A stretch of 53,743 nt of DNA from an uncultured Prevotella sp. (lineage in GTDB: Bacteria > Bacteroidota > Bacteroidia > Bacteroidales > Bacteroidaceae). Within the stretch, counting starts at the first letter, position 1. Each line of letters begins with the position of its first letter. The stretch is taken from positions 1-53,743 of the forward strand of contig CAKQXI010000004.1 in NCBI GenBank assembly GCA_934281565.1. The letters run 5' to 3'. This document shows positions 24,077 to 32,600 of this stretch, one piece after another. Made by a program: the position numbers and the translations under genes. The notes beneath the pieces were generated by a model. That model did not search any database. It saw only the letters and a list, made by a program, of their open reading frames with translations, and had not been told where the DNA came from.

Positions 24077-24838
24077 TTAGAATTTAAACAAATCTGATGT
24101 TGTGAGCAAACCACTATGATTAGCAGTAAACTCAGCAGCAAGCACAGCTCCGAGGGCAAAGCCCTTGCGAGAGTGGGCACTATGCTCAATGGTTATCATG
24201 TCTGCCTCTGAATCATACATTACAGCATGAATACCCGGTACCTCTCCATCACGAACACAATTGATAACCAAGTCCTCGTCCTTGACATCCTTGTCTCCCT
24301 CATCAGAGTGACCATCATTTGTCCAATAAGTAACACCACGCTTCCAATCTTTCTTGCGATCCATGTTATCTATGATTTCTTCAGCCAAAGTGATAGCAGT
24401 ACCACTTGGTGCATCGAGCTTGTGAACATGGTGAGTTTCCTGCATACAAACACTATACTGTGGAAATCCATTCATAATCTTAGCCAAATAACGGTTAACG
24501 GCACTGAAGATTGCCACACCAATACTAAAGTTAGAAGCCCAGAAAAGAGTCTGCTCACCATTCTTGCAGAGTTTCTCCACATCTTCCTTGTGGTCTTTCA
24601 TCCATCCTGTAGAACCAGAAACCACTTTCACATGATGGCTGAATGCCTTGAGATAGTTGCCATAAGCAGCCGTAGGGTTAGTAAACTCGATAGCAACATC
24701 GGCAGAGCAAAACTCAGGGCTGTCAATGTCTTCAGGATTATTCACATCAATCTTACATACGATTTCATGGCCACGCTGGAGGGCAATTTCTTCTATCATG
24801 TGTCCCATCTTGCCGTAGCCGATTAAAGCTATTTTCAT
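24077..24838 (-). CDS. dapB: 4-hydroxy-tetrahydrodipicolinate reductase, 253 aa
   Basis: DapB makes tetrahydrodipicolinate with NAD(P)H in the lysine/diaminopimelate pathway. The nucleotide-binding start MKIALIGYGKMGHMI, the catalytic loop ETHHVHKLDAPSGTA and the C-terminal HSAHSRKGFALGAV are all present. The frame extends upstream to 24865, but a -7 element covers 24863-24870, so the ATG at 24838 is chosen. It is first in the operon with lepB, the lepB-like gene and wbqC. Confidence 0.93.
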   Translation of the reverse strand: MKIALIGYGKMGHMIEEIALQRGHEIVCKIDVNNPEDIDSPEFCSADVAIEFTNPTAAYGNYLKAFSHHVKVVSGSTGWMKDHKEDVEKLCKNGEQTLFWASNFSIGVAIFSAVNRYLAKIMNGFPQYSVCMQETHHVHKLDAPSGTAITLAEEIIDNMDRKKDWKRGVTYWTNDGHSDEGDKDVKDEDLVINCVRDGEVPGIHAVMYDSEADMITIEHSAHSRKGFALGAVLAAEFTANHSGLLTTSDLFKF

Positions 24839-24862
24839 CTTTATTTGAATTAAACGTTTCGG

Positions 24863-24870
24863 CAAAAATA
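24863..24870 (-). promoter_or_regulatory. Promoter -7 element of the dapB operon
   Basis: CAAAAATA on plus is TATTTTTG on the gene strand, 24 bp before the dapB start codon. Confidence 0.55.
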
Positions 24871-24924
24871 ATCATTTTTCATTAAAAAACCGCTATATTA
24901 TAGTAATAAATAGAAAATTTTGCG

Positions 24925-24932
24925 TATTTTTG
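24925..24932 (+). promoter_or_regulatory. Promoter -7 element of the thioesterase operon
   Basis: TATTTTTG followed by GCAG. The predicted leader is about 150 nt and includes a dispersed repeat (25018-25070). Confidence 0.5.
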
Positions 24933-25017
24933 CAGTGATTTAGGGCTTTCGAGCTCAAATCGCACTGTTTTAAATCGTTTAATCGGGATTTCTCAAGAAA
25001 GAAAAGCAGTTGTCTTC

Positions 25018-25070
25018 AACTTCTAACAACCGCAGGGAGCGATAACTTCTTTAAATTCTTTAACTTCCCC
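25018..25070. repeat. Dispersed repeat with CGCAGGGAGCGATAACTTCT core
   Basis: The segment, beginning CAACTTCTAACAACCGCAGG and ending TTTAACTTCC, matches the reverse complement of 41551-41606 at most positions. It lies in the leader just before the thioesterase start codon. Confidence 0.6.
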
Positions 25071-25085
25071 CAAAAGCAAGAAGGT

Positions 25086-25496
25086 ATGAAATACATTTTT
25101 GAAACAAAGATGGAAGTACGCGACTATGAATGCGACATTGAGGGCATTGTTAACAACGCCAACTATCTGCATTACATGGAACATACCCGTCACCTTTTCT
25201 TACAGAAATGCGGTCTTAGCTTTGCCGAGATGCATCGCCGAGGCGTGGATGCCGTGGTAGCTCGCATGAACTTGCAATATAAGACACCTCTGCAATGTGA
25301 CGATGAGTTCTTTTCTCGCCTCTGGATAGAGAAACAAAACGTGCGCTACATATTCCATCAAGACATCTTCCGTGCCAGTGACGAGAAGTTATGCTTGAAA
25401 GCGACCGTGGAACTTGTATGCCTCATCAATGGGAAACTGGGCATCAGCGAAGACTATGACAAGGCTTTTGAAAAATATATGCAGAAGCAGTCGTAA
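25086..25496 (+). CDS. Acyl-CoA thioesterase, 4HBT/hotdog fold, 136 aa
   Basis: A single hotdog domain of the YbgC/4-hydroxybenzoyl-CoA thioesterase type, expected to hydrolyse acyl-CoA thioesters. The signature region DYECDIEGIVNNANYLHYME (residues 14-33) includes the Asp near the active site, followed by the long helix HTRHLFLQKCGLSF. The length is typical. It is cytosolic. The DUF2851 gene follows after 71 bp on the same strand, with dprA next. Confidence 0.88.
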   Translation: MKYIFETKMEVRDYECDIEGIVNNANYLHYMEHTRHLFLQKCGLSFAEMHRRGVDAVVARMNLQYKTPLQCDDEFFSRLWIEKQNVRYIFHQDIFRASDEKLCLKATVELVCLINGKLGISEDYDKAFEKYMQKQS

Positions 25497-25567
25497 CTGA
25501 CATTTTTCCTAACTGGCGAAAACCTGCGAAAACAATATCATAACAAATCATATAGAAAACAAGACAA

Positions 25568-26869
25568 ATGGAATTATTACTTCATTACGTGTGGAAGCAT
25601 AAGCTGTTTCCACTTGTTCCGCTTGAAACTACCGACCACCAGATGGTGGAAGTCATCGACCCTGGACTTCATAACCAGAATGCAGGTCCTGACTTTTTCA
25701 ATGCGAAAATCAAGATTGCTGGTATCTTATGGGTTGGCAACGTGGAAATCCACAAGAAAGCCAGCGACTGGTACAATCATGGGCATGACAAGGATGAACG
25801 ATATGACAATGTCATCTTGCATATCTGTGGTATCATTGACACTGAGGCAAAGAACTCAAAGGGTGACGCTCTTACCCAAATGCAACTCAACATTCCCGAT
25901 TATGTGCTACGCCATTACCAAGAACTGCTGAACATCGACCAATACCCACCATGCTATCAAATCATTCCTTCACTCACTCCACTTACTATTCATTCTTGGA
26001 TGAGTGCCCTGCAGATAGAGAGACTGTCTTTGAAGACAGAAGCTATCGAGGAAAGGGTAAAGAAATGCAATGGTGATTGGGAGAACGGTTACTTCGTTAC
26101 ACTTGCCCGCAACTATGGTTTTGGTATCAATGGAGATGCTTTTGAACAGTGGGCACTAAGAATTCCACTTCATGCCGTAGACCATCATCGTGACAACCTT
26201 TTTCAAATAGAAGCGATATTCTTAGGACAAGCAGGATTACTCTCGCTCGAAAGCATACCAGAACGTTATCAGAAAAATGCGCTTAACGATGAATATTTTA
26301 CCAAGTTGAATACCGAATATTCTTATCTTGCCCACAAGTTCTCGCTAACGCCAATGGATTACAAGCTATGGCGTTTCTTACGCCTCCGTCCACAGAACTT
26401 CCCTCACATTCGTATATCCCAACTTGCCAATCTCTATTATCAACGACAAGCAAGCCTGAGCCAGATGCTTGAGGCATCTACTGTGAAAGAAGCGAAAGAG
26501 GTGTTTTTTACATCAGTTACTCCCTATTGGGAAACACATTATACTTTTGGAAGCGAAAGCATTCGGAACGAAAAGCATGTTTCTCCTTTCTCGCTCAATC
26601 TGCTAATTATCAACACTACCATTCCTATGCTGTTTGCCTATGGCAGACATAAAGGTGAGGAAAGACTTTGTGACCGTTCCTTTAACTTTCTCGAAGCACT
26701 CAAACCTGAGAACAACCACATTGTAAGGATGTGGCAGCAATGTGGACTTATTGTTGAGAATGCTGGGGATAGTCAGGCACTCATACAGTTAAAGAAAGAA
26801 TATTGCGACAAGAAAGAATGTCTCCGTTGTCGCATTGGATATGAGTACTTAAAAAGAAATACATTATAA
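25568..26869 (+). CDS. DUF2851 family protein, 433 aa
   Basis: Members of this Bacteroidetes family have no established function. The N-terminal third is well marked: LHYVWKHKLFP, then DPGLHNQNAGPDFFNAKI, then GNVEIHKKASDWYNHGHD. The D..., E.H... pattern around residues 38-75 recalls a PD-(D/E)XK nuclease core, but this is an impression only. The C-terminus has a Cys cluster (CDKKECLRCRIGYEYL) that could bind a metal or FeS cluster. It ends 3 bp before dprA and is clearly co-transcribed, which would fit a DNA-related role. Confidence 0.88.
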   Translation: MELLLHYVWKHKLFPLVPLETTDHQMVEVIDPGLHNQNAGPDFFNAKIKIAGILWVGNVEIHKKASDWYNHGHDKDERYDNVILHICGIIDTEAKNSKGDALTQMQLNIPDYVLRHYQELLNIDQYPPCYQIIPSLTPLTIHSWMSALQIERLSLKTEAIEERVKKCNGDWENGYFVTLARNYGFGINGDAFEQWALRIPLHAVDHHRDNLFQIEAIFLGQAGLLSLESIPERYQKNALNDEYFTKLNTEYSYLAHKFSLTPMDYKLWRFLRLRPQNFPHIRISQLANLYYQRQASLSQMLEASTVKEAKEVFFTSVTPYWETHYTFGSESIRNEKHVSPFSLNLLIINTTIPMLFAYGRHKGEERLCDRSFNFLEALKPENNHIVRMWQQCGLIVENAGDSQALIQLKKEYCDKKECLRCRIGYEYLKRNTL

Positions 26870-26872
26870 ATT

Positions 26873-28000
26873 ATGGAACAACAAGAGATTTTGAACACTA
26901 TCGTGCTCACACGACTAAACTACTATACACTGACAGGACTTCTTGAACTTTATCGTAGAATAGGAAGTGCCACGGCTATCTTAGAACACAAGAACGACAT
27001 CCAAGACATACTGCCAGATGCCTCACCTCGTCTCATCGAGGCTCTTAAGAACACCGACGAAGCCAGGCGAAGAGCCGAGGTTGAATTGGAATATGACCTA
27101 AGATACGGCATTCAACCACTTTGTTTAAATGATGAACATTATCCACAACGGCTCAAGGAATGTGACGATGCGCCTCTTATGCTCTTTTATAAAGGCAATG
27201 CTAACTTGAACCAACAACGCATCATCAATATTGTGGGCACTCGCCATTGCACGCCATACGGCGAAGATATTATTCGCCATTTTATCACCGAACTCAAACA
27301 ACTGTCTCCGAGGGTTCTTATCGTGAGTGGACTTGCTTATGGAGTAGACATCAATGCCCATCGACAAGCGCTTGCCAATGGCTATGAAACTGTTGCGGTT
27401 CTGGCACATGGGTTAGACGACCTTTACCCTTCCCGACATCGTGAGACTGCTATTCGAATGATAGAACAAGGTGGCTTGATTACGGAATTCCTTACCCAGA
27501 CGAATGCAGACAAGATTAACTTTGTACGCCGTAATCGTATTGTTGCAGGTATGTCGGATGCTTGCATCCTGATAGAAAGTGCAGCCAAGGGAGGAGGACT
27601 TATCACCACAAGCATCTCACAAGCATACGGCAGGGATGTCTTTGCCTTTCCGGGGCGCATCGGCGACACTTATAGTGAGGGATGCAACAACTTGATACGC
27701 CATAATGGTGCTGGTCTTATCACTTCAGCTTCCGACTTCGTACAAGACATGGGATGGCAAGATGACACTATCTTGACGAAAGCCCACCAACAAGGAATAG
27801 AACGAAGTCTTTTCCCTGAACTTTCTGCTGAAGAACAAGCTGTTGTCAATGTCCTCACCCGAAACAATGATTTGCAAATCAACATGATTTCCACACAATC
27901 GGGTATTGACATAGGGAAGCTCACGGCTCTTTTATTCACTCTTGAGATGAAAGGAATATTAAGGACCTTGGCTGGAGGTATGTACCATCTTTTAAAGTGA
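26873..28000 (+). CDS. dprA: DNA-processing protein DprA, 375 aa
   Basis: DprA protects incoming single-stranded DNA and loads RecA during natural transformation. The N-terminal SAM-like helical region (1-75) is followed by the Rossmann core with IVGTRHCTPYGEDI (about 119), VSGLAYGVDINAH (about 150), HGLDDLYPSRHR and KGGGLITTSISQAYGR. A C-terminal winged helix (DIGKLTALLFTLEMKGILR) follows. The stop codon TGA lies in the dispersed repeat that begins at the 3' end, as in four other genes of the window. Confidence 0.94.
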   Translation: MEQQEILNTIVLTRLNYYTLTGLLELYRRIGSATAILEHKNDIQDILPDASPRLIEALKNTDEARRRAEVELEYDLRYGIQPLCLNDEHYPQRLKECDDAPLMLFYKGNANLNQQRIINIVGTRHCTPYGEDIIRHFITELKQLSPRVLIVSGLAYGVDINAHRQALANGYETVAVLAHGLDDLYPSRHRETAIRMIEQGGLITEFLTQTNADKINFVRRNRIVAGMSDACILIESAAKGGGLITTSISQAYGRDVFAFPGRIGDTYSEGCNNLIRHNGAGLITSASDFVQDMGWQDDTILTKAHQQGIERSLFPELSAEEQAVVNVLTRNNDLQINMISTQSGIDIGKLTALLFTLEMKGILRTLAGGMYHLLK

Positions 28001-28030
28001 AGAACGAAGAGTGTAGAGTGAAGAATTTAA
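27995..28030 (+). repeat. Stop-codon repeat, dprA copy
   Basis: AAGTGAAGAACGAAGAGTG followed by TAGAGTGAAGAATTT begins at the last sense codon of dprA, whose TGA is the TGA of AAGTGAAG. Related copies end genes at 30866, 31400, 37836 and 39576. Confidence 0.75.
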
Positions 28031-28094
28031 ATGGACTCTTGGCTGTGCTGCTCACTCTTAACGAATTTCTTTCTTAATTCTCAGAAAAAAAGTG

Positions 28095-28102
28095 TAATTT
28101 TG
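28095..28102 (+). promoter_or_regulatory. Promoter -7 element of dusB
   Basis: TAATTTTG lies 23 bp before the dusB start codon. Confidence 0.55.
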
Positions 28103-28125
28103 CAGCCACATAAAGATAAGATTAC

Positions 28126-29109
28126 ATGAAAATAGGAAATATAGAATTTGGTCCCCATCCCCTCTTCCTCGCTCCAATGGAAGATGTTACAGACATCGGA
28201 TTCCGTATGCTCTGCAAGCGATTTGGGGCAGCAATGGTATATACAGAATTCGTTTCTGCAGAAGCATTGGTACGCTCCATCAAGTCGACCGTCAGTAAGT
28301 TGACCATCAGCGATGAAGAACGTCCTGTGGGTATTCAGATTTATGGCCGTACTACCGCCGATATGGTAGAGGCTGCAAAGATTGTAGAACAGGCACATCC
28401 CGATGTCATTGACATCAACTTTGGCTGCCCTGTAAAGAAAGTAGCTGGGAAAGGTGCGGGTGCGGGTATGCTCAAGAACATTCCGCTGATGCTTGATATC
28501 ACAAGAGAAGTGGTAAAAGCTGTCAATGTTCCTGTTACTGTAAAGACTCGCTTGGGATGGGATTGTGACAATCTCATTATCACCGAGCTTGCCGAACAGC
28601 TACAAGATTGCGGCATACAGGCACTCACCATTCATGGAAGAACTCGTAGCCAGATGTATACAGGACAAGCCGACTGGACACTCATCGGAGAAGTTAAGAA
28701 CAATCCTCGTATCCATATCCCTATCATCGGCAATGGTGACATAGCTACTCCAGAGGAAGCTAAGTTCGCCTTTGAACGTTACGGTGTGGATGCGGTGATG
28801 ATTGGCCGTGCCACTTTCGGTCGTCCTTGGATATTCAAGGAAATCCGTGACTATTTGGATGAGACTAATGCCGCCCCATTGACAATCGATGAGAAGATTG
28901 ATCTCCTTGAAGAACAACTCCGCATCAATGTAGAGCGTATTGATGAATACCGTGGCATTCTCCACACTCGCCGTCATCTCGCAGCCTCTCCTATCTTCAA
29001 GGGCATTCCCGACTTCCGACAGACTCGTATCGCTATGCTAAGAGCTACCAAAGTAGACGAACTAAAGGAAATCTTGAATGAGTGCCGAGCAAGGCTCAAG
29101 AGCTTATAA
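28126..29109 (+). CDS. dusB: tRNA-dihydrouridine synthase, 327 aa
   Basis: This FMN- and NADPH-dependent enzyme reduces uridines in the tRNA D-loop. The TIM barrel starts LFLAPMEDVTDIGFR and contains the catalytic Cys101 in FGCPVKK. The tRNA/FMN-binding segment LTIHGRTRSQMYTGQADW and the late VMIGRATFGRPWIF are typical of the DusB subfamily. A small helical C-terminal domain follows. It has its own promoter and a clear terminator. Confidence 0.94.
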   Translation: MKIGNIEFGPHPLFLAPMEDVTDIGFRMLCKRFGAAMVYTEFVSAEALVRSIKSTVSKLTISDEERPVGIQIYGRTTADMVEAAKIVEQAHPDVIDINFGCPVKKVAGKGAGAGMLKNIPLMLDITREVVKAVNVPVTVKTRLGWDCDNLIITELAEQLQDCGIQALTIHGRTRSQMYTGQADWTLIGEVKNNPRIHIPIIGNGDIATPEEAKFAFERYGVDAVMIGRATFGRPWIFKEIRDYLDETNAAPLTIDEKIDLLEEQLRINVERIDEYRGILHTRRHLAASPIFKGIPDFRQTRIAMLRATKVDELKEILNECRARLKSL

Positions 29110-29116
29110 AAAGAGA

Positions 29117-29155
29117 AAAGGGAGAAGCCAATATTTTCTGCTGGTTTCTCCCTTT
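29117..29155 (+). terminator. dusB terminator
   Basis: AAAGGGAGAA (29117-29126) pairs with TTCTCCCTTT (29146-29155), extended by CCA/TGG inside. It lies between the dusB stop and the convergent adenosine deaminase gene. Confidence 0.7.
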
Positions 29156-29205
29156 ATGCTATAAAAACAATTGCCACCGTAACAGGTTAGCAGCTCGCTT
29201 TTCTA

Positions 29206-30345
29206 TTATTTCATTCTATCTTTAGCCTTGCTCAACAACTCTGCTTTTTCTGATTCTGACAAGAAAGCGTGAGCAATTGAAGTCTCCACGATTTTCTCTG
29301 CTTGTTGTTCAGTCAAAATCTTTGCTTCAAACAATCTCTTATACTCACTCTTTAGATCGGTGTCAGAAACTGTCATATCATCAGTATTGATTGTAACGGG
29401 TACACCTGCCTGCAAGAAAACTGGCAATGGATATTGGGCGATGGAAGTCATTCCATCAAGTGCGTGCGTATCAAGATTGCTCTTAGGGCAAAGGTCAAGG
29501 CATACATCCAACTGCTTCAATCTTGCCATCGTAGCAGCATCATTATAGCATCTCACTCCATGACCTATGCGCTTTGCACCATAATCCAAAGCCAAATTTA
29601 TACTTGACACACCATCTGCCTCACCTGCATGAATGGTGAAAGGAACACCTTGCTGAGCTGCATACTCAAAGGTTGACTTATAATAAGAGGTAGGATAGAG
29701 TGCCTCAGCACCTGCCAAATCGATTGCAACTACGCCTTTCCCCAAATATTTCTTCGCCAAATCTATTGTTTCCATATTGGCAGCATCATTACTACCATTA
29801 CCTCTCATGCAACAAAGTATCAAGTTTGCCTTGATGCCGTTGCTTTCGCTGATACCTTGTCTCAACCCTTCCAAAGCAGCCTGCACTACCTCATCTTGCG
29901 TCATCCCCTTATTGGTATGAAACTGTGGCGCAAAGCGAATTTCTGCATAAATAAGACCTTGTGCATCCAATCGCTTTACTAAGCTTTTCACACTATAAGC
30001 GATGGCTGAATGAGATTGCATCACCTTGGCAGGAAGGTCAAAGCACTTTAAATATTCCGTCAAGTCCTTTGTATTTTCAGGACATACCAAGACCTTTTTC
30101 AATTCATTCAAATCAGTACTTGGCAAATCGTTCACATTACCACCCAATCTTGCCATCTCCAAGACATCCTCTGGTGTCAAAGAACCGTCAAGATGCAAAT
30201 GCAAATCTACCAAGGCATATTTAGAAGCATCTGGTGTATTAGGCTCGTCGTCACTACAAGAAGTGAATGTTACCAAACTTAAGCAAATTGCAACTCCTAA
30301 GAAACTTCTGAATATATTAACTCTCCAATTTGTCTTTTTCATCAT
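29206..30345 (-). CDS. add: Adenosine deaminase, predicted lipoprotein, 379 aa
   Basis: Adenosine deaminase converts adenosine to inosine using Zn. Metal ligands in LVDLHLHLDGS (His49, His51), IHAGEADG, KRIGHGVRCYND and TINTDDMTVSD are all present. Unlike most bacterial enzymes it begins with a signal peptide and lipobox (LVTFTSC, Cys30) followed by an acidic SDDEPNTPDAS linker. It should therefore sit in the envelope, where it could act on extracellular adenosine. It starts 22 bp after ybeY on the same strand and is probably the last gene of the ruvB-coaD-ybeY unit. Confidence 0.92.
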   Translation of the reverse strand: MMKKTNWRVNIFRSFLGVAICLSLVTFTSCSDDEPNTPDASKYALVDLHLHLDGSLTPEDVLEMARLGGNVNDLPSTDLNELKKVLVCPENTKDLTEYLKCFDLPAKVMQSHSAIAYSVKSLVKRLDAQGLIYAEIRFAPQFHTNKGMTQDEVVQAALEGLRQGISESNGIKANLILCCMRGNGSNDAANMETIDLAKKYLGKGVVAIDLAGAEALYPTSYYKSTFEYAAQQGVPFTIHAGEADGVSSINLALDYGAKRIGHGVRCYNDAATMARLKQLDVCLDLCPKSNLDTHALDGMTSIAQYPLPVFLQAGVPVTINTDDMTVSDTDLKSEYKRLFEAKILTEQQAEKIVETSIAHAFLSESEKAELLSKAKDRMK

Positions 30346-30367
30346 AAACTAATCTTTTATCTAATAC

Positions 30368-30802
30368 TTACTTCTTCAATATCGAAACCCCTTCTAACAT
30401 GGCGAGTGCCTTGTTCTCGTTGTCTTCCATGATTTCACGCTCTCCGGGACCTTTGTCATTGATGCCACAGAGGTGCAGGATACCATGAATGATGACACGA
30501 TGAAGCTCATCATCGTAGGTCTTGCCAAATTTTTCTGCATTGGTACGAACAGTATCAAGTGAAATGACAATATCACCATTGATGACATCATCCTCGTCAT
30601 AATCGAAAGTGATGACATCAGTGTAATAGTCATGCCCAAGGTATTCATTGTTCACTTCCAAAATCTTTTCATCATCCACAAACATATAGCCAATCTCTCC
30701 TACCTTACGACCATGAGAGGCTGCAACCTTGCGAATCCATGCGTTAGTATCACGCTTCTTTATCTTTGGCATTTTTACGCCATCTACATTATATGTAATC
30801 AT
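30368..30802 (-). CDS. ybeY: Endoribonuclease YbeY, 144 aa
   Basis: YbeY is a metal-dependent RNase for 16S rRNA 3' maturation and ribosome quality control. The strand ITFDYDEDDVINGDIVISLD precedes the zinc helix VIIHGILHLCGINDKG. The canonical HGxLHLxGxDH ends here in NDK, so the third His is not in the standard place; the same kind of change is known to me from Bacteroidetes members. It is cytosolic, third in the ruvB-coaD-ybeY series, and precedes the adenosine deaminase gene. Confidence 0.9.
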   Translation of the reverse strand: MITYNVDGVKMPKIKKRDTNAWIRKVAASHGRKVGEIGYMFVDDEKILEVNNEYLGHDYYTDVITFDYDEDDVINGDIVISLDTVRTNAEKFGKTYDDELHRVIIHGILHLCGINDKGPGEREIMEDNENKALAMLEGVSILKK

Positions 30803-30836
30803 ATCCTTCTTTTTGTATTCCCATTAATTTCTATTC

Positions 30837-30881
30837 TTGCAAATGAATTCTTCACTCCTCGTTCTTCATTCTTCACTCAAG
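30837..30881 (-). repeat. Stop-codon repeat, coaD copy
   Basis: On the gene strand the sequence AGTGAAGAATGAAGAACG continues with AGGAGTGAAGAATTCATT. The first 11 bases supply the last codons (Ser-Glu-Glu) and the TGA of coaD. Confidence 0.75.
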
Positions 30882-31357
30882 ATTGGCAGGAACTCATCTA
30901 CTTCTCTCCCAAAGAACCGAAGCTCTCTGACGAGCGTGGAACTGACACTGCTGTATCGAGGGTCAGAAAAGAGAAGAATAGTTTCCACACCACCGAGTTG
31001 CTTGTTGATGTCGGCTTGTTCACGCTCATATTCAAAGTCCTTGACACTGCGAACACCACGAACCAAGAACTTAGCACCCATACGACGAGCAAGGTCAATG
31101 GTCAAGTCATCGTAAGCCACTACTTCCATGCGATAACCTTTGCTTTCATCATGGGCATCCACTAACTCCGCACATTCCTTCGGGAAAACTTTCTTGATGT
31201 CTTCCACTCTTTGAGAGATTTCCTCATTGGCGTGCTTCAACTTACCCATCGCCACAGCAATGACCAACTTGTCAAACATCGGTAAAGCTCTCAAAGCTAT
31301 GTTCTGATGCCCTATCGTAAATGGGTCGAATGTACCCGTAAAAATTCCTATTCTCAT
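30866..31357 (-). CDS. coaD: Phosphopantetheine adenylyltransferase, 163 aa
   Basis: CoaD catalyses the penultimate step of coenzyme A synthesis. The start MRIGIFTGTFDPFTIGHQNI holds the nucleotidyltransferase (T/H)xGH motif at residues 14-17, and the C-terminal SSVSSTLVRELRFFG is the ISSTxxR box. An upstream TTG extension (to 31369) is unlikely because the ATG at 31357 opens the family's usual first strand. It lies between ruvB and ybeY in a same-strand series. The C-terminus ILSEE and the stop codon come from the dispersed repeat. Confidence 0.94.
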   Translation of the reverse strand: MRIGIFTGTFDPFTIGHQNIALRALPMFDKLVIAVAMGKLKHANEEISQRVEDIKKVFPKECAELVDAHDESKGYRMEVVAYDDLTIDLARRMGAKFLVRGVRSVKDFEYEREQADINKQLGGVETILLFSDPRYSSVSSTLVRELRFFGREVDEFLPILSEE

Positions 31358-31366
31358 TCTATTATG

Positions 31367-31411
31367 CAAATGAATTCTTCACTCTTAACTTTTCGTTCTT
31401 CACTCAAAAAG
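31367..31411 (-). repeat. Stop-codon repeat, ruvB copy
   Basis: On the gene strand GAGTGAAGAACGAAAAG continues with TTAAGAGTGAAGAATTCATT. The last Glu codon and TGA stop of ruvB are in its first six bases. Confidence 0.7.
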
Positions 31412-32434
31412 CTCTCCTTGCATGATATTCCCGATATAAGGATTTCTGCCAAGATGCTCGTAAGCCAACTTCGTTGCCATTCGTCCACGAGGTGTACGCT
31501 TGATAAATCCCTCCATGATGAGGAAAGGCTCATATACCTCCTCCACAGTACCTGTATCCTCACCAATGGCAGTAGCAATCGTACTCACTCCCACTGGTCC
31601 ACCATGGAACTTGTCTATGATAGTCGTCAAAATCTTATTGTCTATCTCATCAAGACCGTACTGGTCTATATTGAGTGACTTCAAAGCCAACTGTGCAATC
31701 CCATAAGTGATAGTACCATTACCCTTAACCTGTGCGAAGTCACGAACACGGCGCAATAAAGAGTTGGCTATACGAGGCGTACCACGGGAACGGCGTGAGA
31801 TTTCAACAGCGGCATCGTCCTCAATAGGAACATTTAAGAGACTGGAACTTCGCTTGATAATGCGTTGCAAAGTTGCTGGGTCATAATATTCCAAATGAAG
31901 ATTGATACCAAAACGAGCACGCAAAGGAGCTGTCAGCAATCCACTTCTTGTCGTGGCACCTACAAGAGTGAATGGATTCAAGTCTATCTGTATGCTTCGG
32001 GCAGAAGGTCCCTTGTCTATCATGATGTCAATGCGATAGTCTTCCATTGCTGAATATAAGTATTCTTCCACGACTGGCGAAAGGCGATGGATCTCATCAA
32101 TGAAAAGCACATCGTTTGGTTCCAGGGAAGTAAGGATACCTGCAAGGTCACCTGGCTTGTCAAGCACAGGTCCTGATGTTATCTTGAAACCCACACCCAG
32201 CTCATTGGCTATGATATTGCTCAATGTGGTCTTACCCAGTCCTGGAGGACCATGCAAGAGCGTATGGTCGAGCGGTTCACCACGATACTTAGCTGCCTCA
32301 ACAAATACCTCAAGGTTCTCCACCACGTTGCTTTGTCCACTGAAATCAGAGAACCTCAAAGGACGTAGTGCATTCTCAAACTCCCTTTCAGCTGGCGAAA
32401 CCGTTTCTTGTCTTATGTCAAAATCTTCGTTCAT
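31400..32434 (-). CDS. ruvB: Holliday junction helicase motor RuvB, 344 aa
   Basis: RuvB hexamers drive branch migration at Holliday junctions with RuvA. Walker A GPPGLGKT (62-69), Walker B VLFIDEIHR (about 112-120), sensor VGATTRSGLL with PLRARFG, and a C-terminal winged helix (DTGTVEEVYEPFLI, GFIKRTPRGR) are all present. Length matches the family. It is first in the ruvB-coaD-ybeY-add series with a -7 element at 32459-32466, and divergent from the BASS transporter gene. Confidence 0.96.
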   Translation of the reverse strand: MNEDFDIRQETVSPAEREFENALRPLRFSDFSGQSNVVENLEVFVEAAKYRGEPLDHTLLHGPPGLGKTTLSNIIANELGVGFKITSGPVLDKPGDLAGILTSLEPNDVLFIDEIHRLSPVVEEYLYSAMEDYRIDIMIDKGPSARSIQIDLNPFTLVGATTRSGLLTAPLRARFGINLHLEYYDPATLQRIIKRSSSLLNVPIEDDAAVEISRRSRGTPRIANSLLRRVRDFAQVKGNGTITYGIAQLALKSLNIDQYGLDEIDNKILTTIIDKFHGGPVGVSTIATAIGEDTGTVEEVYEPFLIMEGFIKRTPRGRMATKLAYEHLGRNPYIGNIMQGELFE

Positions 32435-32458
32435 TCAGATATTATATGTATTTGAGTG

Positions 32459-32466
32459 CAAAGATA
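32459..32466 (-). promoter_or_regulatory. Promoter -7 element of ruvB
   Basis: CAAAGATA on plus is TATCTTTG on the gene strand, 24 bp before the ruvB start codon. Confidence 0.6.
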
Positions 32467-32552
32467 CAAGTATTTGGGTGAAGAACAAAATAAATCGGTT
32501 TATTTTTCCCTTTTTAAGTATCGCTTTTCTTGTCTATTTAAAAGAAAAGAGC

Positions 32553-32560
32553 TACTTTTG
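32553..32560 (+). promoter_or_regulatory. Promoter -7 element of the BASS transporter gene
   Basis: TACTTTTG lies 40 bp before the ATG at 32601. Confidence 0.6.
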
Positions 32561-32600
32561 CAATCAAATTATCATATTCAACATAAGGTTATTAAGAGTT

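Noticed and set aside
32100..32600. N-terminal extension of the BASS transporter frame
   Set aside because: It is antisense to ruvB and precedes the transporter promoter at 32553-32560.
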